Origin: Acidimicrobiaceae bacterium
Lineage (GTDB): Bacteria > Actinomycetota > Acidimicrobiia > Acidimicrobiales > Aldehydirespiratoraceae
Reading direction: 5' to 3'
Assembly (NCBI GenBank): GCA_018699415.1
Contig: JABIQM010000036.1
Coordinates: 31,499-95,498, forward strand
DNA: 64,000 nucleotides
Numbering within the stretch: position 1 is the first letter of the stretch; every line of letters starts with the position of its first letter. Under the pieces are notes generated by a model. That model was not told the DNA's origin. It worked only from the letters and a program-made list of their open reading frames with translations, and ran no database searches. This document shows, piece after piece, positions 55,258-62,953 of this stretch. Made by a program: the position numbers and the translations under genes.

Positions 55258-56520
55258 ATGACAATATCGAAAGCCGATCTCGATACAGCGATCATCACGT
55301 CAGAGGCGTACGGCGAGCAGAGCTTTCCGTTCGAGGAATGGCGATGGCTGCGGGCGAACGACCCGATCCATTGGACCGATGTCGACAAACTCGAAAATTT
55401 CTGGGCTATCACCCGACATCGTCACATCACTGAGATCTCCTCCCAACCAGAGGTGTTCTCAAATGAAGCTGGCAACATCGTGATCTTCCGCGAAGAGCAG
55501 GCGGCCACCTTTGATCGCGAAGACAACCCTTTCAATTCAATGCGGGTGATCATCCAGATGGATCCACCGGATCATCGAGAGTTCCGCAATGTGGCGAGTG
55601 GCTTCTTCACACCACGCGGTATCACCCGACTCGACGAGATCGTCACCAATACCGCCAGGATGGTTATCGACCGCCTCAGCGAACACGGATCCGAGCCGGT
55701 CGATTTTGTTGCCGAAGTCGCCCAACGACACCCACTACGGGTCCTGTGCACGATTCTCGGGGTCCCGCCCGAGGACGAGGATCGCCTTCTCGAACTCACG
55801 TCCCAACTATTCGCCTTCGACGACCCGGACCTCGGTCCTCCCGGAGAGGACCGCCAGGCAGCGGCCGATCTCTTGGGATTGCAGTTCTACGACCTCTTCA
55901 ACGTCATCATCGAAGAGCGTCGAGAAAACCCCCGTGATGACCTCGCATCACTGCTCGCCAACGCTCAACTTAAGAACGGCGAACCCATGGGACTCATCGA
56001 AACGCTCGGCTATTACCTGATCGTCTTCAACGCCGGGCACGACACCACCCGGCATTCCCTTTCTGGAGCAATCGGCGCATTCCTCGAACACCCCGAGGAG
56101 TTCGCTCGACTGAAGAAAGACCCGAGTCTGCTGAAGACTGCCGTCGACGAGATCGTGCGCTACACCGCGCCAGTCAACTACATGAAGCGAACTGCCATGC
56201 AGGACTATCAACTTGATGACACACTCATCAAAAAGGGCGACCGGCTCTGCATGTTCTACGGTGCCGCCAATCGTGACGAGGAGATCTTCGACGATCCAGA
56301 CCGTTTCGATGTCGGCCGAGAGCACAACCGGCACCTGGGCTTTGGATGGGCCGAGCACTACTGCCTCGGAGCACACCTGGCAAAGGCGAGCATTTCAGCG
56401 CTGCTGGAACAGATGATCGAACGAATCGAGTCCATGGAACCCGCCGCCGAGCCCACCTACACCGCCAGCAGCTTCGTACACGGGTACAAGACCCTCCCGG
56501 TGAAGGTGAACTGGACCTGA
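55258..56520 (+). CDS. Cytochrome P450
   Basis: A soluble bacterial P450 of 420 residues. The I-helix oxygen-activating motif is FNAGHDTTRHSL, the K-helix ExxR is VDEIVRYTAPV, and the heme loop is HLGFGWAEHYCLGAHLA. The heme loop carries the ligand Cys but has Ala where FGxGxHxCxG has its second Gly. The sequence resembles actinobacterial groups that act on sterol side chains, terpenes or fatty acids; I cannot assign a substrate. ATG at 55258. The stop overlaps the SDR start (TGATG), so they form a unit. Confidence 0.93.
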   Translation: MTISKADLDTAIITSEAYGEQSFPFEEWRWLRANDPIHWTDVDKLENFWAITRHRHITEISSQPEVFSNEAGNIVIFREEQAATFDREDNPFNSMRVIIQMDPPDHREFRNVASGFFTPRGITRLDEIVTNTARMVIDRLSEHGSEPVDFVAEVAQRHPLRVLCTILGVPPEDEDRLLELTSQLFAFDDPDLGPPGEDRQAAADLLGLQFYDLFNVIIEERRENPRDDLASLLANAQLKNGEPMGLIETLGYYLIVFNAGHDTTRHSLSGAIGAFLEHPEEFARLKKDPSLLKTAVDEIVRYTAPVNYMKRTAMQDYQLDDTLIKKGDRLCMFYGAANRDEEIFDDPDRFDVGREHNRHLGFGWAEHYCLGAHLAKASISALLEQMIERIESMEPAAEPTYTASSFVHGYKTLPVKVNWT

Positions 56521-57374
56521 TGAAAAGCTTTACCGACAAGATCGTTGTCGTCACCGGCGGCGGAACCGGCATGGGTCGTGAACTCATCCGTCAACTGACA
56601 GCAGAGGGGGCACGGGTCGCGACCTGTGATGTCAGCATCGAAAACATGGAAATAACCGCTGCGATCGTCGCCGAGGAGACCCCCACCGCCAACCTGCTCA
56701 TCCATCGCGCGGATGTATCGAGCGAGTCCGACCTCGAGTCGTTTCGCGATGCAATCCTTCAACACTTCCACACCGACCACATCCATGCCGTTTTCAACAA
56801 CGCCGGGATCGCCGGCGGCGGGAGCATGTTCGACGAACGAGCGAACTGGGATCGCACATTTGCCGTCACGTGGGGCGGCGTCTATCTCGGTTGCCGCGTC
56901 TTCCTTCCGTTTGTCGTGGCCGCTCCCGAGGGCTTGATCGTCAACACGAGCTCGGTGAACGGGTTTTATGCGAGCTTCGGCAAAGGCCGCCCCCACACCG
57001 CATACTCCACCGCAAAGTTCGCGGTCAAAGGATTCACCGAGGCGCTGATGGAGGACCTTGAGGTCAATGCACCCCACGTCCGGGCTGCGGTGGTGATGCC
57101 CGGACACATCGGCACGCAGATCATTACCAACTCAATGCATGCTCGGGCGATTGAACCAACGCCTGAGGAAGCCGAACTCCAACTCTTGGCTGCACAACAG
57201 TTCGAGACGCTGGCACCAATGACGGGCGAGGAAGCCGCAACTGTCATCCTCGATGCAGTCAAGGCCGGAACGTGGCGCATTCTCGTCGGTGCCGATGCTC
57301 ACGAACTCGACGAGGCAGTGCGCGCCGACCCGGAAAACGCCTACGAGCGAGATCTCTTTAGACTTCTCGGCTAA
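56520..57374 (+). CDS. Short-chain dehydrogenase/reductase
   Basis: 284 residues, a classical SDR. The cofactor motif is VVTGGGTGMGRE, followed by the NNAG motif (VFNNAGIAGGG), a Ser in NTSSVNGFYAS, and catalytic YSTAKFAVKG. The Asp after the second strand (ATCDVS) favours NAD. Its ATG overlaps the P450 stop by one base, so it may oxidise an alcohol made by the P450. It precedes the TrpB-like gene by 46 bases. Confidence 0.93.
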   Translation: MKSFTDKIVVVTGGGTGMGRELIRQLTAEGARVATCDVSIENMEITAAIVAEETPTANLLIHRADVSSESDLESFRDAILQHFHTDHIHAVFNNAGIAGGGSMFDERANWDRTFAVTWGGVYLGCRVFLPFVVAAPEGLIVNTSSVNGFYASFGKGRPHTAYSTAKFAVKGFTEALMEDLEVNAPHVRAAVVMPGHIGTQIITNSMHARAIEPTPEEAELQLLAAQQFETLAPMTGEEAATVILDAVKAGTWRILVGADAHELDEAVRADPENAYERDLFRLLG

Positions 57375-57420
57375 CAACTGGTCTACCATCTCGCATTCCA
57401 ACGATGAACGGAGACGCCTG

Positions 57421-58788
57421 ATGGCCGCCGACTACAGCAAGGTTCTGCTCGAAGAGTCCGAGATGCCTACGCAGTGGTACAACGTGATACCGGACCTTCC
57501 GACGCCGCCTCCTCCGCCGCTCCATCCTGGCACCCACGAACCGATCGGCCCCGACGACCTGGCCCCGCTATTTCCTATGGCCTTGATCATGCAAGAAGTC
57601 TCCCAGGACTCGTACATCGATATCCCGGGAGGCGTACTCGACGTGTACAAGCTGTGGCGCCCGAGTCCGCTGTTTCGTGCGCGCCGTCTCGAACAGTTGC
57701 TGGATACCCCCGCAAAGATCTTCTACAAGTACGAGGGTGTGAGCCCGGCGGGCTCGCATAAGCCCAACACTTCGGTACCCCAGGCGTATTACAACCATCA
57801 AGAAGGCATCACAAAGCTGACGACGGAGACCGGAGCCGGGCAGTGGGGCAGCGCTCTTGCGTTCGCCACTGCTCAGTACGGCATCGAATGCGAAGTGTGG
57901 CAGGTTGCAGCCTCGTACCGGGCTAAGCCGCACCGCAAGACGATGATGGAAATTTGGGGCGCCACTGTTCACCCGTCTCCAAGCGATTTGACCGAGTTCG
58001 GTCGGTCACTACTGGCCCAGGATCCGAATCACAATGGCAGCCTCGGTATTGCTATCTCTGAGGCTGTGTCGATGGCAGTCGAAGACCCAAACACTCGCTA
58101 CGCGCTCGGCTCCGTGCTCAACCACGTGCTCTTGCACCAGACGATCATCGGCGAGGAGGCCCTGCTCCAGTTGGCAAAGGTCGGCGAGACCCCCGACGTG
58201 CTTGTTGGTTGCACCGGCGGCGGCTCCAACTTCGGTGGCCTCAGCTTCCCGTTCCTACGCGAGAAGCTTGCCGGCCGGATGAACCCGACGATCCGATGTG
58301 TCGAGCCCGCCGCGTGTCCATCGCTCAGCAAAGGCGAGTACCGCTACGACTTCGGCGATACGGCCGGAATGACACCACTGGTGAAAATGCACACGTTGGG
58401 TCATTCCTTCGTTCCGGATCCGATCCACGCCGGCGGCCTTCGCTACCACGGCATGTCTCCCCTGGTCTCGCACCTCTACGAAACAGGCCTCGTCGAGGCC
58501 GAGGCCATCGGCCAGACCGAGTGCTTCACCGCTGCGCTGCAGTTCGCACGGTCAGAAGGCATCGTGCCCGCACCCGAGCCGACCCATGCGATCGCCGCGG
58601 CGATCCGTGAGGCGATGGCGTGCAAGGAGTCCGGCGAGGAAAAGACGATCCTCACCGCACTATGCGGCCACGGTCATCTCGACCTCGCCGCCTACGAACA
58701 CTTCCTGTCCGGCGAGATGGTCGATTACGACCTCAGCGACGATGCCATCGCCGCCGCCATGGCCCAGGTCCCCGTCCTCGATGCCTGA
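57421..58788 (+). CDS. TrpB2-type tryptophan synthase beta-like enzyme
   Basis: A PLP enzyme of 455 residues. The N-terminal stretch WYNVIPDLPTPPPPPLHPGT and overall length are typical of the TrpB2 branch, which lacks dependence on TrpA. The PLP Lys is in GSHKPNTSVPQ, followed by TETGAGQWGSALAFA and the phosphate loop GCTGGGSNFGG. ATG start with GGAGA upstream. No trpA or other tryptophan gene is in view. Family members can form tryptophan from indole and serine; the true role beside a P450 and SDR is unknown. Confidence 0.92.
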   Translation: MAADYSKVLLEESEMPTQWYNVIPDLPTPPPPPLHPGTHEPIGPDDLAPLFPMALIMQEVSQDSYIDIPGGVLDVYKLWRPSPLFRARRLEQLLDTPAKIFYKYEGVSPAGSHKPNTSVPQAYYNHQEGITKLTTETGAGQWGSALAFATAQYGIECEVWQVAASYRAKPHRKTMMEIWGATVHPSPSDLTEFGRSLLAQDPNHNGSLGIAISEAVSMAVEDPNTRYALGSVLNHVLLHQTIIGEEALLQLAKVGETPDVLVGCTGGGSNFGGLSFPFLREKLAGRMNPTIRCVEPAACPSLSKGEYRYDFGDTAGMTPLVKMHTLGHSFVPDPIHAGGLRYHGMSPLVSHLYETGLVEAEAIGQTECFTAALQFARSEGIVPAPEPTHAIAAAIREAMACKESGEEKTILTALCGHGHLDLAAYEHFLSGEMVDYDLSDDAIAAAMAQVPVLDA

Positions 58789-59412
58789 TCAGGTGCCGGA
58801 AGGGCCTGGGTCCGCAGCACCGATCCAGGCTCGAAGATCGTCATAGTCCGTGAACGATGGCAGGTCCGCGTTCTCGACGATCACGTTTTTTGGAGCGTTG
58901 AACAACGCTCCAGCATTTGCCGCGCGCAGCATCGAGAGATCGTTGTAGGAGTCTCCGGCCGAGACAACCTGGTAGTTGAGCGAACGAAACGCCTCCACAG
59001 AACGACGCTTGTGGTCGTCAATCCTCAGCACATAGTCGACGATGTGATCATTTGTCACGCGCAACTGGTGACACAGGATGGCGGGATACCCGAGCTGGCT
59101 CATCAGCGGGGCCGCGAACTGTTCGAAAGTGTCGCTGAGAAGCACGACCTGGTAGTCGACTCGCAGTGCATCGAGGAACTCACGGGCACCGTCGAGTGGT
59201 CCCATATCAGCGAGCACAGAGCGAACATCACTCATGTTGACGCCGTGCTCATCGAGTATCGACAGGCGTTTTTGCATGAGGCGGTCATAGTTGGGTTCGT
59301 CACGAGTGGTGACCATCAGCGCGTCGATTCCAGTGCGGCGGGAGAGATTGATCCACACCTCTGGGATGAGAACGCCCTCGACATCGAGGGTCACGAGTTT
59401 CTGCGGCCGCAT
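58789..59412 (-). CDS. thrH: ThrH-type phosphoserine phosphatase/homoserine phosphotransferase
   Basis: A HAD-family enzyme of 207 residues. The nucleophile motif is TLDVEGVLIPEVW, motif II VVLLSDTFEQF, and motif III-IV AGDSYNDLSML. The N-terminal block through TGIDALMVTTRDEPNYD and the LDEHGVNM cap region match Pseudomonas ThrH closely. ThrH can dephosphorylate phosphoserine and move phosphate to homoserine. ATG at 59412. It is convergent with the TrpB2 gene: the two stops abut without a gap. An amino-acid link between them (serine) is an inference. Confidence 0.9.
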   Translation of the reverse strand: MRPQKLVTLDVEGVLIPEVWINLSRRTGIDALMVTTRDEPNYDRLMQKRLSILDEHGVNMSDVRSVLADMGPLDGAREFLDALRVDYQVVLLSDTFEQFAAPLMSQLGYPAILCHQLRVTNDHIVDYVLRIDDHKRRSVEAFRSLNYQVVSAGDSYNDLSMLRAANAGALFNAPKNVIVENADLPSFTDYDDLRAWIGAADPGPSGT

Positions 59413-59436
59413 CGTGCAGATGCTAATGGTTAGGCC

Positions 59437-60372
59437 GTGCACTCCGCCGCCGAATTTCCACGTTCCGGAATCAGCCCTGAAGCTCAGGCCTGGCTAGACG
59501 CCAACCCTTCAGCTCCACGCGAGATTGTCACGCTGGAGAACGCCGAACGAATCCGAGCAGAAACTCTCGCCGGGTTTGGGCCGGCGATGACCGCAGCACG
59601 CGCCGAGTTCCCCGTCGATGAGAGCGACGTCATCGAGGGTGGAGTGCCGTGCAGCGAGATCGCGGGAGGCGACCGGGCAGACGCTGTCGTCCTCTACTTC
59701 TTTGGCGGCGGCTACGTCGTGGGTTCCCCTGGAGAGGACATCGTGATCACTGCACCGATCGCCTCGGCACTCCGCGGACGCGTTCTGGCACCGCTCTATC
59801 CCCTCAGTCCAGAGAATTCGTTTCCGGCCGCATCCGACGCTGGCTTGGATGTCTATCGCTCCCTCCTCACCGCGTTCACACCCGACCGCATCGTCGTTGC
59901 AGGCGAGTCCGCCGGAGGAAACCTGGCGCTGGTCACGATGCTCAGAGCTCGCGACGAAGGCCTGGATCTCCCAGCCGGACTCGCGCTCCTCTCTCCCTGG
60001 GCCGATCTTGGGTTCAGCGGCGACAGCCACATCACCAACCGCGACCCAGTCCTACCGCTAAGCGACGGTGCGCTACGCACGATGGCAGACGACTATCGGG
60101 CCGATCGGCCAGTCAACGATCCACTCATCTCACCGATCTACGCTGACTTCACTGGCTTTCCCCCGACGTTCATCTCAACGGGTACTCGAGATCTATTACA
60201 GTCTGACGCTGTGCGCGTCTCGGCAGCCATGAGCGAAGACGGCGTGGACGTCACCCTCAGAGTTTGGGAAGGCATGTGGCACGTCTTCGAGTTTTACCGA
60301 GAACTCCCCGAGGCCCGTGCCTCCATGACCCAGATCGCTGACTTTATCCTCAGTCGGCTCGGGCCCACATAG
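59437..60372 (+). CDS. Alpha/beta hydrolase, hormone-sensitive lipase family
   Basis: 311 residues, GTG start, divergent from thrH. The oxyanion motif reads YFFGGGYVVG, with Phe where most of the family has the first His of HGGG. The nucleophile elbow is VAGESAGGNLAL. The acid is probably in STGTRDLLQSD and the His in WEGMWHVFEF. The sequence resembles acetyl-hydrolase-type members of actinobacteria. Substrate unknown. The redoxin gene follows at 65 bases. Confidence 0.9.
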   Translation: MHSAAEFPRSGISPEAQAWLDANPSAPREIVTLENAERIRAETLAGFGPAMTAARAEFPVDESDVIEGGVPCSEIAGGDRADAVVLYFFGGGYVVGSPGEDIVITAPIASALRGRVLAPLYPLSPENSFPAASDAGLDVYRSLLTAFTPDRIVVAGESAGGNLALVTMLRARDEGLDLPAGLALLSPWADLGFSGDSHITNRDPVLPLSDGALRTMADDYRADRPVNDPLISPIYADFTGFPPTFISTGTRDLLQSDAVRVSAAMSEDGVDVTLRVWEGMWHVFEFYRELPEARASMTQIADFILSRLGPT

Positions 60373-60437
60373 CCGTAGCCACCCAACGAACAGACGATCA
60401 TGGAAAATCTCACCCATACAGTTGGGCTCCATCCACG

Positions 60438-60986
60438 ATGGTTGATATGAGCGCACAGGCAATGGTCGGGCAACCCGCCCCAGCGATCGAGTTGGCTGAT
60501 CGCCATGGCAGTCCATGGCGGCTGGCTAGTCAGCGGGGCAAGACCGTCGTCTTGATCTTTCATCGCCACATCCATTGACTCCCGTGCGCTGCTCATGCGA
60601 TCGCCGTGCGCGACCGCCTCGACGAGTTCGGCGCTGACACAGAAATCGTCATCGTCACCTTCACCAAGCCCGAACAACTCGACGGCTATCTCGCCATGAA
60701 CGATCTACCGTTGACCATTCTCCTCGACCCAAACCAAGTGAGCTATGACGCGTTCGGTCTTGGCCGCGGATCGCTACTGCGCGTCTGGAGTGCCCGAGTG
60801 GCGTGGCGCTATGTGCTGTTGTCCTGTCAGGGAAAGTGGCGAAACATTCGCCGACCGATCGAGGACACCCGTCGACTCGGAGGCGATTTCATTGTTGATC
60901 CCGAAGGCGTCCTCATCTATGGATTCTGGAGCAAACGCCCCGACCATCGACCAAGTGTCGACGAGTTGATCACCGCAATCCCCTGA
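60438..60986 (+). CDS. SelL-related redoxin, probable selenoprotein read through TGA
   Basis: A thioredoxin-fold protein of 182 residues if the TGA at 60576-60578 is read as selenocysteine (codon 47). Before it: MVGQPAPAIELADRHGSPW and TVVLIFHRHIH. After it, in the same frame: LPCAAHAIAVRDRLDEFGA, TFTKPEQLDGYLA and GGDFIVDPEGVLIYGFW. The TGA sits exactly where the first redox residue of a CxxC pair belongs, giving U47-L-P-C50. Frame and coding character are kept on both sides. A stem of GTGCGC (60584) with GCGCGAC (60608) can be drawn, but it is not a proven SECIS. Alternatives are a broken gene or a base error in a Cys codon. Confidence 0.8.
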
Positions 60987-61033
60987 CAGCCCAACGGCGC
61001 CGACGGTGAACACCCTGCTCAAACGACCCAGCG

Positions 61034-61990
61034 CTAGATACCCGTGGGGATCACTTCGTAGCCTGGCGATTCGGGTTCGTCGTCAAGGATGTCAGCAGGA
61101 AACCCGTCGGCAAGTATCGAAAGGCCGGTGGCTTCCTCAAGACGCTTGATGACGTTGGGTGACCATTCTCGGGGGCCATAGCGAGCCTGGGCATCCAAAA
61201 AGATTTCTCGCAACAGGGGCGAGACCTCCAACGGCACCTCGGCTCTGTCCGCCACATCTTGAAACAGCGAGATGTCCTTCACAACGAGATCCATTGTGAA
61301 ATTGATGTCACGGCTGCCGTTGAGAATCACCTGGCTCTCGGTCTCGTGAACGAACGAGTTCCCCGATGAGATACGAATCGCCTCGTACGCGGTGTTGAGA
61401 TCCATTCCTGCGGCCTTTGATGTCACAAGAGCCTCACAGAGCGTGATGAGGTTGGCCGTGGCGAGATAGTTCGTCACAACCTTCAGGACCGACGCCGACC
61501 CAAGGTCGCCTGTGTGCAGGATACGACGGCCCATGGTGGCGAGAATCGGCAACATCCGGTCAAACGTGTGCCGCTCGCACCCTGCGAAGATCGCGATGTT
61601 CCCGGTGGCAGCCCGGTGGCAACCGCCGGACACGGGGCAGTCGACTGGTTCCGCGCCAACAGCCCGCACGAGGGCACCAAGACGAGTCACCTCGGCCTCA
61701 TCCGTGGTCGACATCTCGGCCCAGATTTTTCCCGCACTAAGACCTGCGAGCAGGCCATCATCGGCCTCCATCACTGCGGCCGACGCCACCGGCGAAGGAA
61801 GACACGTGATCACAAGATCGCAAGCCTGCGCCATCGCCTTGGGCGACTCACCCCAGTGGGCGCCTCCGTCAAGGAACGGCTGAGCAGCAACTGGATCAAG
61901 GTCCCGTACCGTCAGGTCGTAGCCGTTGCGCAACAGGGAACCCGACAACTTCGCACCGACATTTCCAAGTCCGATGAATCCGACCTTCAT
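61034..61990 (-). CDS. 3-hydroxyisobutyrate dehydrogenase-family oxidoreductase
   Basis: 318 residues of the beta-hydroxyacid dehydrogenase family. The Rossmann motif is KVGFIGLGNVGAKL, the substrate motif DCPVSGGCHRAATG, and the catalytic Lys is in ASVLKVVTNYLATAN. ATG at 61990 with GAGGTG just upstream; the longer upstream frame is spurious. 3-hydroxyisobutyrate, tartronate semialdehyde or related acids are possible substrates. Its location next to an enoyl-CoA hydratase gene hints at acyl-CoA or valine-type catabolism. Confidence 0.92.
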   Translation of the reverse strand: MKVGFIGLGNVGAKLSGSLLRNGYDLTVRDLDPVAAQPFLDGGAHWGESPKAMAQACDLVITCLPSPVASAAVMEADDGLLAGLSAGKIWAEMSTTDEAEVTRLGALVRAVGAEPVDCPVSGGCHRAATGNIAIFAGCERHTFDRMLPILATMGRRILHTGDLGSASVLKVVTNYLATANLITLCEALVTSKAAGMDLNTAYEAIRISSGNSFVHETESQVILNGSRDINFTMDLVVKDISLFQDVADRAEVPLEVSPLLREIFLDAQARYGPREWSPNVIKRLEEATGLSILADGFPADILDDEPESPGYEVIPTGI

Positions 61991-62161
61991 GAGCACCTCT
62001 GATCGAGTGGGCACGACAGCCCGATGAGTAGCGAGATCGTAGGCCAAAGTTGTGTCAAACCACAGACCAACTGACCCGTCCCCGGTCCGAGCAGCCATCT
62101 CGCCCCAGGTCCTAACGCCGGCGCTTCGCCTCGGGGGCCTGGTGACGACTACCGTCGCGCT

Positions 62162-62944
62162 ATGGCATTCGAAACGATCACCTACGAAGTCCGTGACCGG
62201 GTTGGTCACCTACATCTAAACCGGCCACAGGGCGCCAATGCAGTCAACCCGACACAAGCCCGTGAACTTCGCCAGGCCATGCTCGATATCAAGTACGACG
62301 ACAACGTCAAGGCCGTCGCCATCACTGCCGAAGGCAAAGTCTTCTGTGCTGGTGGCGACCTAAAATTCTTCCATGAACAAGGTGAGCGGCTACCCCAGGT
62401 TGCCCACGACATGCTCATCGATTTCCATGCCGCCATCAATCTGATGAACAACATTCCGAAACCATTCATCGCCGGCATCCGCGGCGCCGCCGGTGGGGCA
62501 GGACTGTCGCTCATGAGCGCCTTCGATCTGGTGATCTCTGGTGAGTCGGCCAAATACACCATGGCCTACACCCGAGCAGGCGTGACCCCCGATGGCACAT
62601 CTTCCTACTTCCTCTCCCGACACATTGGCCTTCGTCGCATGCTTGACCTCACGCTCACGAATCGCGTGCTCTCAGCCCAAGAAGCGGAGCAGTGGGGCTT
62701 GGTCAATCGGATCGTCCCTGATGACGATGTCGATTCAGCGACTCGTGAACTCGCACAGAAACTCGCCACAGGGGCGACCGGCGCATTGGGCGAAGCCAAG
62801 CGTGTCATCTATCACGGCGCCGATCACAGCCTGGAAACAGCTGGCGAGTATGAATCTAAAATGATCACCGCTGCAATGGGGAGCAGCGATGGGCAAGAAG
62901 GCATCGCCGCCTTCGCCGAAAAGCGTGCCCCCGAATTCGACTGA
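62162..62944 (+). CDS. Enoyl-CoA hydratase/isomerase family protein
   Basis: 260 residues of the crotonase fold. The first oxyanion loop is KVFCAGGDLKFFHEQG and the second is IRGAAGGAGLSLMSAFD. The usual first catalytic Glu region reads GGAGLSLM and the second reads TRAGVTPDGTSSYFL, with Asp or Gly rather than Glu. The activity may therefore be isomerase or another crotonase reaction rather than simple hydration. It is divergent from the dehydrogenase gene and 9 bases before the aminotransferase gene. Confidence 0.9.
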   Translation: MAFETITYEVRDRVGHLHLNRPQGANAVNPTQARELRQAMLDIKYDDNVKAVAITAEGKVFCAGGDLKFFHEQGERLPQVAHDMLIDFHAAINLMNNIPKPFIAGIRGAAGGAGLSLMSAFDLVISGESAKYTMAYTRAGVTPDGTSSYFLSRHIGLRRMLDLTLTNRVLSAQEAEQWGLVNRIVPDDDVDSATRELAQKLATGATGALGEAKRVIYHGADHSLETAGEYESKMITAAMGSSDGQEGIAAFAEKRAPEFD

Positions 62945-62953
62945 GGACAATTC

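Noticed and set aside
60606-60986. The redoxin 3' part as a separate 126-residue gene starting at ATG-like codon 60606
   Set aside because: It would lack the first strand, helix and redox loop of the fold, all of which are present in frame upstream of the TGA.
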